Assembly (NCBI RefSeq): GCF_963678635.1
Contig: NC_087066.1
Coordinates: 21,299,996-21,359,995, forward strand
Length of the DNA: 60,000 bases
From: Symsagittifera roscoffensis
Taxonomy: Eukaryota; Xenacoelomorpha; Acoela; Convolutidae
Direction of reading: 5' to 3'
A model generated the notes under the pieces. That model was given only the letters and a program-made list of their open reading frames with translations, was not told the DNA's origin and made no database searches. Of this stretch, positions 22,039 to 33,227 are shown one piece after another; position 1 is the first letter of the stretch; each line of letters opens with the position of its first letter. Position numbers and translations under genes: made by a program.

Positions 22039-23420
22039 TTATGGTGGTGGTGCATCTGTTGTGGCCTGCCTAACTCTGAGTGTGAATTTGCTTTTGAAGC
22101 GATTTAAATTTGTTGCAGATGAAAGAACTAAAATTTTTTTAAAGGCGAAAGAGTGGTGTCGATGGTGTATTAGTTGATAAGGTGGTGTCGATTTTAGTGA
22201 AGTATAAGTCAAGCAGCGAAGGGCTGATATTCCGTGGGGGTTTGGCAAAATGGTGATAAAAAAGTAGCAGATTTGATGAAACGAAGGTTTGAGGGCAAAA
22301 TGCTACGCCAGTAGGTGATGGTGTTGTTCCAATCTTATAAGTTCACAGTCTGATTGTAAATGTTCTGTGGCGCTCATATTTCTGCACCCTGTAATCAAGC
22401 GGAGAGTGGCATTGTGAACTGTTTGCAGTTTCCATAAAGAAGTTGTACTGACAGCGTGGGACCAGGCTGGGTTCGCATAATATAAAATAAGTTTTATCAA
22501 AGCTTTAAAACTAACCAGCAAAGCATCTTTGGACTGGCCCCAGGAACTCCCGGATACAGCCTTCAGGATCGATATCCTGCGCGCGGTTTTTGCTGATGTT
22601 GTTTTGCAATTTTCTGAGAGTTTTAGGGACAGATGGAAGAAGACATCAAGTATTTTCAGATGTTTCTCGAGGGACAGTATAGTATAGTTCGTTTTAATAT
22701 TCGGATCAGTGCTGAAATCTTTGTTGAAAGAAAAAAAAGACTGGCTGAACCTTAAGAAGAAAGAACAAGGGACCTTGAAGCTGAAAATTTGTGAAACTTA
22801 GCTAGATAACAGGATAAGACTGATGAGGCCGTTGAAATGTTGCTCGACTGGACAAAATGGTGAAATTCATCACCGTGGACTGGTCAAAAGGGTGGAAATC
22901 ATCCGCGGAAGACTGCAGTTTTTCATCTGGGAGCGATGTTAGATTATCAGGTGCCTAAAAATTAAAAGTATTGGGGGTAAGGCTGATCCTTGAGAAAGGC
23001 CTGTGCGAACAATCCTAGATGTTGACAGGGCGTCCCTGAAGATAGTTTTTGGACGCCCCTTCAGGTAGTTTGACAACCGCTTAATTAGGCCTTTCGGTAC
23101 GCTGGTGGATAAAGCAGATCCAGGAGGGTGCATTGGCTGTCCATGTCAAAAGCTTTGATAAATCAAGTGTGGCCAAGACAGTCCTTTTTGGGGGTCTTTA
23201 TTAATTAAAACCGTCGCTGATAAGTAAGTTGACAGTGCTGTGGTGGAATGCATCGGGCGAAAGGCATGTTTATGATAAGCTTCGGGTAAAAGTTTGGTTA
23301 AAGTTGGATGGATCAAAGATATTGAATTTTTGACAGCTGGGCTTAAAACAGGCACTGGGCGCTATGCATCTGAGAGATCTTTGTTTCGAGTTAAAGGGCT
23401 TTTCTCTTAGTTGCTCTTTG
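22039..23420 (-). mobile_element. Decayed non-LTR retrotransposon, - strand
   Basis: Reading the - strand from 23355 down, there is HKHAFRPMHSTTALSTYLSA (RT fingers, about 23270), then an LSNYLKGRPKTIF and RTGLSQGSAL piece (23133-22939). A degraded ADD-containing core follows near 22880. The thumb/C-terminal text LILYYANPAWSHAVST and LQTVHNATLRLITG lies at 22521-22303, and a final segment runs to 22039. Several stops and frameshifts separate the pieces. Its sequence differs from the + strand LINE at 19.7 kb, so two LINE families are present. The orientation is opposite to the surrounding one-direction repeats. Confidence 0.8.
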
Positions 23421-23660
23421 AGCTTCATCACTTAATTTGGTGTATTTGCTTCTAAAATCATTTTGAATTACAACCGGCCGAGAAAGTTTTCTATAATTGA
23501 AAATGGGTCTTTATTGTTAGAGCTCCCACCCTAGAAACAATAAAAGATAGCCCTTCCCTGCTCTTTCTCATCACCTGCGAATTTTGACAAGAAAACTTAC
23601 TGTTCACATTGTCCGATTCTCATAAAAATTGGCTCGCACACTAATTAGGCCCTGATAAAC

Positions 23661-23745
23661 ATATTTGGTCTTCATACTTAATCTTGTAAAACCCTTTACA
23701 AGTTCAAGTATAAAGACCAAATAGGTTTGTCATGATCTTTCTATT
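23661..23745. repeat. Imperfect inverted repeat (TTTGGTCTT hairpin)
   Basis: Arms TATTTGGTCTTCATACTT and AAGTATAAAGACCAAATA enclose a second stem, CTTGTAAA with TTTACAAG. The outer flanks also partly pair. This looks like a short fold-back MITE; no target duplication was identified. Confidence 0.5.
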
Positions 23746-24063
23746 CCGCATGCTAATTTGGGTAACAATTGGGCAAAGTGAAAAAAAGTTAACTTTGTTT
23801 GCAAGCTGGGGGAGTGTATTGTTATATACTTAACCTTGTTCGCGTCCTATTCGAATTAAAAGTTAGTACTCGTTTACAAACACGTTTACATACAAACTCG
23901 TAAATTTAAGTATATGCCAGCGGCGGGGGGTGGGGGGGGGGCAGGCTCTATTTTGCTGGGGAATTTCAATTGTTAAGATCCCCATCTGGACTGAAATACT
24001 TAAGTTTTGTTCAGTTCGTACGACACGTGCATTTTATAAACTGGGTCAGTCGAACTAATAACT

Positions 24064-27000
24064 ATGCACAACAAAGTTAAATTTGTGTCAAACAACGAAG
24101 GAGAGCAAAAAGTGATTCATAATAACTACGAGTATTACAAAAAACGAGAATTGGTGAACTCGGTTCGATGGGAATGTGAGCTGCCGCATTGCAAAGCCAG
24201 CATTTGGACGTCGAAGGGTGACTTCCTTAAGGCGTCGGCAATTGCTCACAAACATGGGCCGGACTATGACCCAAGAATAGAGAATAACGTTGGTAGGATA
24301 TAAGAAAGTCTTCATAGCTTGGCTCTCAAGCCACCCCACCAACCCCCCCCCCCCCCCCTCTTCTCGACACCTCTCACATAAGCATAATTTTATGGGCTAT
24401 TTTCCTTCCTCGCATCTTAAGTATTCTATTTTTATTGTTGTTTTATGTGCAATTAAAGTTAAACGCGTAATCTTTCGAGAATGAAGAACAAATTTGTTGA
24501 CAATTGTTAGTTTGATAACATGCCAGGTTTCTTTGCATTGTGACAATGCCAAAGTAGTTTTTGAAAAAGGAAATTCAAAGATGCGGGGAGTGGAAAGAGA
24601 TTTGTAAATCAAATCAAGTCAATTCGCGTTTTTTATGACCGTTCAACGCTACGCTTGTTGTGGTCATTTTATCGGTTCGTTCTTTTCTGTTATTTCTCGT
24701 ACATGTAAATTCCGGTTGTTATCCAGTGTCTGCCAAGTCTCCATTTGAAGCCGGTGATAGCCTTGCTAAGAACTGTTTGTAGTGGCAAATTGTTGCAGTC
24801 GTGTACAGATTTGCATTTTTCACCAGAGTCTTTTATTCGCCTCAGAGAGACCAGCAGTTGCGTTTTAATGGTGTACAGAGGGGTTTCACTAGGTTAAGTA
24901 TGAAAGCCAAATGTTCATCATGGACTAATTAGCATGATGAACATTTCGTAAAAATCAAACAAAAGGTGGGCTCTTTTCCAGTTCCCCCCCCTTTTCAAAT
25001 TCAATTTCGAAAAGCTTAATTAACGTTGTCATAAGGCAATGATATTTGGCGTGGTCAACAAATCGACAACTGTGAACAGATTTGTTCTTCATATTTAACA
25101 GCGTAACATCACGCATTTAGCTGTAATAACACGTAAAACAAACATAAAACTCGGTTTTTTGAAAGGGGGGAACTGGAAAAGAGCCCAAAAGGTGGATAAA
25201 AATCAAACAGTGGATGGGAAAGGGAAGAAAAAGAGCCAACAGCTCGCATTCCCATCGGCCTACTTCAAGGGGATACTTTTAATTTAAATTGTTTTTATGG
25301 TTTCCAATTTGTAATTATCTTTCAACCATTTTTATATGGGGATATTATATGGCAGGGCGACTATTCTTTGCAAGCGACAATTCTTAACAAGGCATTGGCT
25401 AGCAGTATACTGTTACGAATCGTCGACTGTTACGAATTGTCGCCTCACGCTTTATACTGCAAAGAAGAGTTTTTAGAGGGACTTAGTCCGCGAGCAATGT
25501 GACACTTCTGAACAACAACAGTGTTATTTGGCAATTTATAATCGCAATTAGTTACTGTTTTCAATGCTAGCTCTTATCCTTGTTTAAGATGGTCCTGTTG
25601 CGCGGAAGCCATTCACTGCATCAACAGCAGGGAAAGGTGTGCGGACCAGAGACTATATCGGGAACAGAATGAACCAGTCGAATGACGAAGTGACACAGAT
25701 GAAGAAACAGGTCAATATCTGAGCCATTACTTCTATATTCCTTAAAGCTGACAATTTGCTATTTACATGTCGAACTAATGGATTTTTCCCATTATAGCCG
25801 CTCTCGGGCTTTTAGCATAGTGGTATGGCGTTAACTTTCAGATCGGGTATTCGATCCACTGCCATGGTAATGATAATGTGAGAGCAGTTCTACCACAGCC
25901 TGATTGATTTCGAGCTTCCCTCAAAGAATTAACTCAGTCTGTAATGTGGGGAATTGAGAGAAATGGACTATGCTTAGACAGGCTGAATATCCTTTCTTAG
26001 ATCCTCTGCGAATCGCGGAAACCACAATATTAATATTCGCAGCGCCGGTTTTTTTTTTTTTTTTTTTACAATTATCGGGGTTAAAGCTTTAGTAGTTATA
26101 GTATAATAAGCATTGACGAAGAAAGAAGAAGAAGAAGGATTATTTTATGAAGACTCGATCAACGTAGTTTAGACTCTTAAATAGGTCGCGATGATTTTTT
26201 TTGTTTTTTTTTTCAGGAAAAGTCTTAAAGTTTGTTCAGATTCAAATTTATTTTTGAGCTCTTTTTAAGTTCACTTCATTTTTGTTGTTAAAAGGAAGGT
26301 TTACTCCACCATTGTGTTCTCAAATTGGAATTATTTGATTTAAAAAGTGACAGCCGTGATTTGTTTACACAAGCAAAGCTTGAGTGATAGTATGAACTCT
26401 CTTTTTTCCAACCTAAGTAGCAAATATTACTCTTTGTTTTGAAAGTGTTCATTTTGATCAATAACCAGCTATTAAGTTCAGCCAACGCTAAGGATATTGA
26501 AACAGACTTTTATTTTACAAATGGGACTTTAGCTTCAAGGTATCATGGACATGTAGCGTAGAAGTAGGGTAGGAGACCCGCAAAAAATATATGAAAAAAT
26601 AGGAGGGTTCGAACCTGGACAGGGTTGGATATTTAAAATGAACTTATTCGTGTACCAGATAATTCTAGAAATTGAGGCATGTTAGTTGGCATATATATTA
26701 AGGCATATATATTACACGCAGCATAAATTGAGGCATATATATTACACGCAGCATCAGCAGAATGTCGTTTGCTTATTCACCGCTCTGGGACTGTGCTGTT
26801 GAGAAATTTTTCTCTTTGCTCTTTTTTTATTTTTTTTAATCTCATTAAATAGCTAATAGTGTTTGCTTTGTTATTGATACAGCTTTTGAACTGATCATAG
26901 TGATAATATTTATCACGTTTCTTTACTTCAGTTTCGGTTACCATTTTGGCTATTTCAAAAAAATCTTGCTATCGTTTTTTTTGTTCAATACTTTTTCTTT

Positions 27001-30000
27001 AATTTTATTTGTCATTCAATAGCACTTGATTTTCTATTATCGAAGTTTTGCAGTTATGAAAAAGTTTTGCAGTTATTTTTCAGATTCTATCTTTTGCTTC
27101 TCAAGTTTTTTTTCCGAACAAAACAGATCTCATCCAGCTAGAGTCTTTCAATAAAGGACGCGTTAAATGGATTAGGATCTTTGATTGTTATAACTCGTCC
27201 CTCCTGAGCTTGAATATTTTTTCCGATTTGTTATAAACTCGAAATTTTTGATTTATTGTTTTTTTTATGGACTCTTCCACGGGAAACACAATGTAAACGT
27301 TTTCGATAACGTTATCCTTTCAGACAAGCTTCACTCTGGAGCTCTGAAAACTGTTTGTTCATCTTAAAGAAACGGAAATATTTCAAGACCAAAAGTTTAT
27401 GAATAGAAAAAGACTGTTCAGGTGTTCTACAGGAAATCGTTGATGACTTTAAATCAGAGTGTAAGCTGTTTTTGGTCAGCAAAATGTAACTTCCTTTTTT
27501 TTCAATCCTAATTGTGTAAGTTTTTGTAAATTCCTTAAGGGGTAAATTAAGTCCCTCTCTTTTCCTCTCTCTTTCTCTGTAACTCAATGCTTCTTTTTAC
27601 TTGATTTTTTTTTTAAAAAATTTGATCAGAATCTTCTAACATGTTTTTTCCTGGGAGAGTTTCAGACTTGCGTTAATTAGAAAACTTAAAGTCCTGTTTG
27701 ATAACAACAGGTTTTATGAAAATCAACTTTCAGCTTAGAGCAGTTGGCATTATTACATTCCTGTAGCCATGTTTCAACTCCAAATTCATTGTATTTTGTT
27801 GTTTTCGCTCAATTTGAAGTTTATTTCACCCTGGTGTACAGAGTTGATTTGGATTCTCGATCTTGTTTCGTTAGATTGAAAAGTCTCAAGCGCGATACTT
27901 AACAAATTTTAAGAGTTGGGGTTGCTTAAAACTTTTATTTTCGAGTATGGAAGTTTTCTTTTTTTACGGTCTTTTTCAACTTCACCGCGTTTTTTGCATA
28001 AGAAGAGCTTGTGATAGTATAGACTCTCTTTTTTCCTACCTAAGTCGCAAATATTGATGCGACGCAAATTTTGTTGCGACAAAATGTGTTCAATTTGAAA
28101 GTGTTAATTTTGATCAATAACCAGTTAATTTTTTACAGTCACTGCTAAAGATGTTATCACAGACTATTATATTACAAATAGCACTTTAGCTTCAAGGTAT
28201 CATGAATCTGTAGCGTAGAGGTAGGGAAGGAGATCAACAGCAAAATAAGAGGGTTCGAACCTTGTCAGGGTCGGATGTTTTCAATGAACTTTTTCGTATA
28301 CTAGTTGAAATGCGTTCGCTCTATAAATTGAGGCATGTTAGTTTGTAATTTTCTTTCTTTTTTCTAATTGACTGGTACTGATAATTTGTAGACTCATAAT
28401 TGGCGTGCGTCACATAAGAAGTTTTATAGACTCAAAGTTTTACTTATTCAGTTTTTCCCAGTAACGTTAGCGGTCATATTTTTGCTTGTGTATGCGAAGT
28501 ACAAGTTCGCCTCTGTGTCAAGAGTTAGAACGGTGATCACCTTCTCCCGTCCGTTGTATACTCTTAGACTCAGCTTCTAATTTACATTTTTTGCACCCAG
28601 CTCTATTGTGTCTTTTATCTTTTGATTTGTTTGTCCACAAATTTTTTAATACTGGGTTTCATTAAGTTTCTGAATAAGTTTTTGCTACATTTAGGCCGAA
28701 AGATTTAGGTTTTTTGTTTTGGGGGCAGCTTTCTAAGTCTTCTGAATTTTCCCTCTGAGCTCTCCTGACACTAAAAAAACTCTATGTTGAAAAAAGTTTC
28801 TTCGCAGCCAATCTGTTGAGCAAAAGTGCATAAACAATTTTGCTTGGATCCAAAAAAATGCCTGTTCAGTTGAGCGCTTCCCTTCTAAACATTAGTTTTG
28901 CTAACACTGGCTCCACGGGCGTCTTAATAAAAAAATTAGAATATATCAAACTGAGTCTGCATGACTGGTGGGGTGTTAATTTTAAGGAAGGGCAGCTTAT
29001 CCGATTAAGCTGCCCCTCCTTGAACATTTCAGCTCAGAATATCCGATTACTCATTGATTTGATTAATGCATAGGTTATTACTGTTTTAGGCTCAAAATAA
29101 TTGGCAATTCGATTAATATTTGGCAATTTGTATAACGGCCTGAATACTTCCGCAAACTAAAAAGCTCTAGTACGGTTTTATTTATATCAGAATTGCGATA
29201 AATATAGGATTTAATATAATACCTTAACCAATTCTGTCCGAAACATTTTCGGTATCTAGATTGCGCTGGTGAATGTACATGTCTTATCCAACTATATTTG
29301 TCTCCGTTAGTAGAAATGGTCGGATAAACCAAAACAGACGCAGTCGAAATCAAATCTTTTTAGACGTCGATTAGATTGAAACCAGGGCATTTCTGATCAT
29401 TTTTTGCTTTCAAGGGATTTGCGATCAATCTCCACCGGAATATCGACTTTTTATTATTAGTCTACATAGTTGCTTAAGACAGTTTGTATTTCCTTATTTT
29501 ATTTCGAAAAGCTTTATGGCAGTCTAAGGTATTTTTACTTCTCTTCACGTTTAGTCCTCGAAAAAGTAATTAAAGTGGCCACATAAGGTCTTTAAGTTGA
29601 AATCAGTTGCTACAAGTCCTTCAGAAAAGATTCTGCACAAATGCCCGTTGAAGGTTTTCGTGCAAAAATAATTTTACAAATATTCAAAAAAAAACAAATA
29701 GCCACTCATTTCTGAAAATCAAAAGTAGCGGAAATAAGGTAATTACAAAAGAAAACAGAAAATCACCCACGTCATCGAATACAAGCAAATGATCTTAAAA
29801 ACGGATGATGACGATAATGATCATGTTTGCTTGCAATAAAATTGGTAGTTTACGGGAAAAAAAACAAATATTTTGAATTGGATCAATGACGCAAACGTAC
29901 TTTTCGCAAAAACTTCAAAAACAAATTTGTCACTAAGGCCAAAGCGACGATGACGCAAATCGTAGTGGCCTTCATGAAAAGCAATCAAATTCTTTCAATG

Positions 30001-30129
30001 GGTTTGGTTTTGATATTATAGGTTAGTTTCACTATCGACTGTGTTACTGAGCGGTCTGCTTAATACGTTTCGTTTTGTTTAAGATCGCAACCCTTGAAGA
30101 AAACATGCAGGCGCTGTTGGAAAGACTTG
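24064..30129 (+). CDS. FLYWCH zinc-finger gene with coiled-coil exons (partial model)
   Basis: Exon 1 (24064 to 24294 or nearby, donor GTAGGA) starts at ATG and encodes a FLYWCH-type zinc finger: aromatic NYEYYKK, WEC, PHC and the closing HKH supply the C2H2 ligands. Such domains bind DNA or protein. It ends in phase 1. Exon 2 (25589-25710, acceptor TTGTTTAAG, donor CAG/GTCAAT) restores an Asp codon and reads GPVARKPFTASTAGKG and on to VTQMKKQ. Exon 3 (30084-30129, 46 nt, acceptor TTGTTTAAG, donor GTAAGT) continues in phase with IATLEENMQALLERL, a heptad-like coiled coil that probably dimerises. Phase agreement across both junctions supports the model. Exon 3 ends in phase 1, so at least one further exon is expected; I did not find it. 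The donor of exon 2 is weak. Confidence 0.6.
24909..24946. repeat. Perfect 14-bp inverted repeat
   Basis: AAATGTTCATCATG (24909-24922) and CATGATGAACATTT (24933-24946) are exact reverse complements around the loop GACTAATTAG. It lies 22 bases left of the TIR element at 24968, inside FLYWCH intron 1. Confidence 0.7.
24968..25186. mobile_element. 219-bp TIR element (MITE)
   Basis: Terminal inverted repeats GGGCTCTTTTCCAGTTCCCC and the mirrored GGGGAACTGGAAAAGAGCCC bound a 219-bp AT-rich body without an ORF. AAAAGGT occurs on both sides (24961-24967 and 25187-25193), a likely 7-bp target duplication. The flanking AAAAATCAAAC also occurs on both sides. The TIRs do not match the hAT-like MITEs, so this is a second family. 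Confidence 0.75.
25803..25866 (+). mobile_element. tRNA-like head (Glu/Gly-like), SINE relic
   Basis: TAGCATAGTGGTATGGCG resembles an A box with D arm, and GGGTATTCGATCC is a good B box. The anticodon arm is too short and the acceptor stem does not pair, so this is a SINE head, not a tRNA gene. It lies in FLYWCH intron 2. Confidence 0.5.
26040..26345 (+). repeat. Poly-T tract and macro-repeat hairpin module
   Basis: A run of about 18 T at 26050-26067 is followed at 26152 by GACTCGATCAACGTAGTTTAGACTCTT, a copy of the conserved-loop hairpin, then TTTTTTCAGGAAAAGTCTTAAA and GTTAAAAGGAAGG. Confidence 0.55.
26350..26640 (+). mobile_element. SINE-like unit with tRNA-like head, copy 1
   Basis: CAAGCAAAGCTTGAGTGATAG, GATCAATAACCAGCTATTAAG and a CTTTAGCTTCAAGGTATCATG word precede a tRNA-like segment (GTAGCGTAGAAGTAGGGTAG, then the B box GGGTTCGAACCTGG) at 26551-26625. 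The same order recurs at 28005-28276. Confidence 0.6.
26672..26760 (+). repeat. Short tandem repeats built on GGCATATATATTA
   Basis: GGCATATATATTA occurs three times, twice within a longer direct repeat that continues CACGCAGCAT. Local slippage-type duplication. Confidence 0.7.
26761..28000. other. FLYWCH intron 2, no gene seen
   Basis: AT-rich DNA with many T runs. The - strand frame 27312-27587 begins with an Arg/Glu run derived from a CTCTCTTTC tract and has no other support. Confidence 0.4.
28005..28520 (+). mobile_element. SINE-like unit with tRNA-like head, copy 2
   Basis: Contains the same lead-in as copy 1, a tRNA-like segment at 28207-28276 (GTAGCGTAGAGGTAGGG and the B box GGGTTCGAACCTTG) and the common tail near 28486-28520 (GTATGCGAAGTACAAGTTCG, CCTCTGTGTC). 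The tail shows that this head is coupled to the same 3' end as the Ser/Leu-like SINEs. Confidence 0.6.
28984..29022. repeat. Strong hairpin GGGCAGCTTA/TAAGCTGCCC
   Basis: AAGGA and GGGCAGCTTA pair with TAAGCTGCCC and TCCTT around the loop TCCGAT, about 16 bp with a one-base bulge on one side. It lies in an open frame (28840-29073) with no domain, inside FLYWCH intron 2. Confidence 0.6.
29080..30083. other. FLYWCH intron 2 end, no repeats recognised
   Basis: AT-rich DNA leading to the 46-nt exon at 30084. Contains short purine runs and no supported exon. Confidence 0.35.
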
Positions 30130-31180
30130 GTAAGTTCAGTACTAAATTTCATCTATTTGAACTGCGTTGTATACCGATTAACTTTAAGTAATATCAGAAC
30201 TAGACTTGCTTTTGTGTTCGATCTATCCTATCTCTCATATGTGATTTTAGAACAAAATCGATTACTTTTTTTTGAAAAATAATAGCAAAAACACTGAAAA
30301 TTTATATATTATTAGTTTCGACGATGTTTCTATTTTGTGGTCGAAAAAGTAAGTCGGTTCATTTATAACTCAGACCTTAGAAGGTTTTGCAATTTAGCGT
30401 TGGAATTGGATTTATTCTCATTTTAATTTTTATGGCTGCCGCTAAAAATGGCTTTTTATTAATCTCGTAAGTTTTTAGATAAACGTAGTGATTTATAATA
30501 TAAGCAGAACGGTGTTATAAAACGCTTTTATAGAACGAATTTAACTCGCCGATTTTCATTTGGATTCTTAGTTTTGTATGACCATGTATAAAATGTAGCG
30601 TTTGAAAGAGTTTTCTTACCATCGTAACTAAATTAATGAACCATATTTGAGATACAATCTTCAATGTTTCAATTAAAGGTTTGTTGAAAGCTAGGTCCAT
30701 TTTTTCATTACTTACGCACACCTCCGTATTTATCTTTTGAAAGTGAAAATTGTTATGATTGCTTGTCTGTTGCAAGGAGATATTTTGCAGCCAATCTAAT
30801 TTGTCATCGTCACTGCTTAAGAGTTTAAAAAGAGTTTCATGCAGTTCTTCTAGATGTTTCTTATTTGTTGCCGACGAAGTAATGGTAAGTTGTATTCAAC
30901 TTAACATTGGTTTTTGTCTGAAGCAGGGCAAAAGTACAGAACAGTTAAAACCCACTTCTAATTTTTATAGGGCTGGCTGATTTTTTTTTCAGGAAAAAGT
31001 CTAAAAATATTGATGCACTTAGGCATATATGCACTTTTTGAGTTCAATTGAAATTGATCTGCTGAAAGTGACGTTAATAGCACTCTCCAAATACAAACGT
31101 GCAAATGGCGGGAAAAATCGTGAACAATTTCTAGTTTCGAAAGTGGAATTTAATTTTTAGATTTCCAGCGGAATAAAAAC
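30130..31180 (+). other. Downstream of FLYWCH micro-exon; possible further exon unresolved
   Basis: An open stretch ending at a fine donor (GAAGTAATG/GTAAGT at 30892) has an acceptor-like TTTTGCAG before 30791, but its only long open frame does not match the phase left by the exon at 30084. From 30970 a macro-repeat copy begins (TTTTTTTCAGGAAAAAGTC). Confidence 0.3.
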
Positions 31181-31685
31181 TTTACCTATTGGTCCAGTTT
31201 TCTCTAGCTGGGTTCATGTTATCAAAAAAGCGGCAGTCATAAATCGTTCTAGAAATTCAAAGAGCTTAAAGAGTCTATTGTTTTCTTTGAAGTTCGAAAG
31301 TTGAAGTTTTTTCAACGAAGTGTTTTCTTTATGTTTACTTGCGTTCATTACTCAGTTCCAATCTTCGATCGGCTATGTTTATTTTTTCTCCTTTAACGTT
31401 ATTCGAAGAGACCAATTCCTTTGACACTAGATTAGCAAGCGTAGTGTTATTCTACGAGTTGACTTTTTTCTCAACCAAGTCACAAGTAAACGCGTTCGTT
31501 GAAACAGTGTTAACACCATCGAGCTTGCTAGCATAGTGTATTTGTACAAAATTTCTTTTATCCATACCAACTCACCAATAAAAGTGCTCGTTTGGTGGCA
31601 CTTTTGTTATAATTCATCTAGATCTGAAGCATTGGAAATTGCATAGCATCTATGCTTTTTTTGACTAGTGTTTGTGGATAGTTAA

Positions 31686-31855
31686 GCGTCCGTGGCCGAG
31701 TGGTAAGTGCGGGAGACTCATATTCTCTAGGTCGCATGATGGAATCCGACTCGTAGCCGATTTGAGGGCTTAGTTCTACTTTTGCTTATTTTACTTTATA
31801 GAGCTGCTTTTTTCCGCTAGTGTATGCGAAGCGCAGCTTCGTCTCTGTGTTAATG
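31686..31855 (+). mobile_element. tRNA-Ser/Leu-derived SINE, copy in duplication 1
   Basis: The head GCGTCCGTGGCCGAGTGGT is an excellent A box region. An anticodon-like arm (GGAGA, loop CTCATAT, TCTCT) and a decayed B box GGAATCCGACTC follow. After about 70 bases comes the tail, TATGCGAAGCGCAGCTTCG with CTCTGTGTTAATG, whose CGAAGC/GCTTCG pair forms a tight hairpin. Not a functional tRNA because the acceptor arms do not pair and the B box is altered. Confidence 0.65.
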
Positions 31856-31918
31856 TCATGTTGATAGCATGTTTTCGATACTCGTTCTGTTGTTGGCTAT
31901 TATTCGAATATAAACAAG

Positions 31919-31980
31919 GCGCAGATGGGAGGACGTGAAATTCTTAATCTCTTGGTCAATAATTGAATTTTGTCTTATAT
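31919..31980 (+). mobile_element. Second tRNA-like head (GCAGATGGGAGG type)
   Basis: GCAGATGGGAGGACGTGAAA and GGTCAATAATTGAATTTT are decayed A and B regions. The better copy at 39610 keeps GGCAATTCGATACC. It sits directly before a GAACGTAG hairpin. An identical copy lies at 32836. Confidence 0.45.
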
Positions 31981-32602
31981 TAATGAACGTAGCGAGTACT
32001 CCTTTATATGTCCTGGTGATTTTTTGGTTTTTTTTCCAGGAAAAAGTCTTGAAATTTGTTCACGCTCAGTTTTTTCCCGCAACCTCCACTATCGAACAGC
32101 AAAAATTTAAAGTTCACGAAAAATGCGCAATTAGAAATTTACCAATTGATCCAGTTTTCTCAATTTGGTTTAATTTTATTTAAAATGCACCAAATGTATT
32201 TTAAAATTCGAAAGTTCAAGTTTTCAAAAAATAAGTCAGCTTTTTTCCTAGTTCCTTGCGTTCATTACTCTGTTCCAATCTTCAATCGGCTATGTTTATT
32301 TTTTCTCCTTTAACGTTATTCGAAGAGACCAATTCCTTTGACACTAGATTAGCAAGCGTAGTGTTATTCTACGAGTTGACTTTTTTTCTCAACCAAGTCA
32401 CAAGTAAACGCGTTCGTTGAAACAGTGTTAACACCATCGAGCTTGCTAGCATAGTGTATTTGTACAAAATTTCTTTTATCCATACCAACTCACCAATAAA
32501 AGTGCTCGTTTGGTGGCACTTTTGTTATAATTCATCTAGATCTGAAGCATTGGAAATTGCATAGCATCTATGCTTTTTTTGACTAGTGTTTGTGGATAGT
32601 TA

Positions 32603-32772
32603 AGCGTCCGTGGCCGAGTGGTAAGTGCGGGAGACTCATATTCTCTAGGTCGCATGATGGAATCCGACTCGTAGCCGATTTGAAGGCTTAGTTCTTCTTT
32701 GGCTTATTTTACTTTATAGAGCTGCTTTTTTCCGCTAGTGTATGCGAAGCGCAGCTTCGTCTCTGTGTTAAT
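32603..32772 (+). mobile_element. tRNA-Ser/Leu-derived SINE, copy in duplication 2
   Basis: Same as the copy at 31686, shifted by 917 bases, with only a few differences in the linker after the B box (for example GAAGGC for GAGGGC). Confidence 0.65.
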
Positions 32773-33227
32773 GTCATGTTGATAGCATGTTTTCGATACT
32801 CGTTCTGTTGTTGGCTATTATTTGAATATAAACAAGGCGCAGATGGGAGGACGTGAAATTCTTAATCTCTTGGTCAATAATTGAATTTTGTCTTATATTA
32901 ATGAACGTAGCGAGTACTCCTTTATATGTCTTGGTAATTTTTTGGTTTTTTTTTCCAGGAAAAAGTCTTGAAATTTGTTCACGCTCAGTTTTTTCCCGCA
33001 ACCTCCACTATCGAACAGCAAAAATTTAAAGTTCACGAAAAATGCGCAATTAAAAATTTACCTATTGATCCAGTTTTCTCAATTTGGGTTAATTTTATTT
33101 AAAATGCACCAAATGTATTTTAAAATTCGAAAGTTCTAGTTTTCAAAAAATAAGTCAGCTTTTTTTCCTATTTCCTTGCGTTCATTACTCTTTTTCACCA
33201 GTGAGTTGTCTATGTTTTCTTTATTAC

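Larger units (their letters stand above)
31371..33204 (+). repeat. 917-bp tandem duplication, two nearly identical copies
   Basis: Copy 1 starts at GGCTATGTTTATTTTTTC (31371) and copy 2 at the same words at 32288, a 917-base period. By eye they differ at only a few positions per hundred or fewer (for example a CCTGG/CTTGG change at about 32012/32930). Each contains the words GTTATTCGAAGAGACC, a Ser/Leu-like SINE, a second tRNA-like head, a GAACGTAGCGAGTACTC hairpin and a TTGATCCAG module, i.e. one complete macro-unit. This is the youngest event seen in the repeat field. Confidence 0.9.

Noticed and set aside
28840-29073. 77-codon frame on + strand
   Set aside because: It runs through a strong hairpin and has no domain or splice phase matching the FLYWCH exons around it.
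30791-30891. Candidate FLYWCH exon 4 ending at GAAGTAATG/GTAAGT
   Set aside because: Its open frame needs phase 2 while exon 3 leaves phase 1. In the required phase it stops after a dozen codons.
31686-31760. Possible functional tRNA-Ser or tRNA-Leu gene
   Set aside because: The A box is good, but the B box is altered, the acceptor arm does not pair, and the same unit is part of a SINE repeated at 32603 and 11774.
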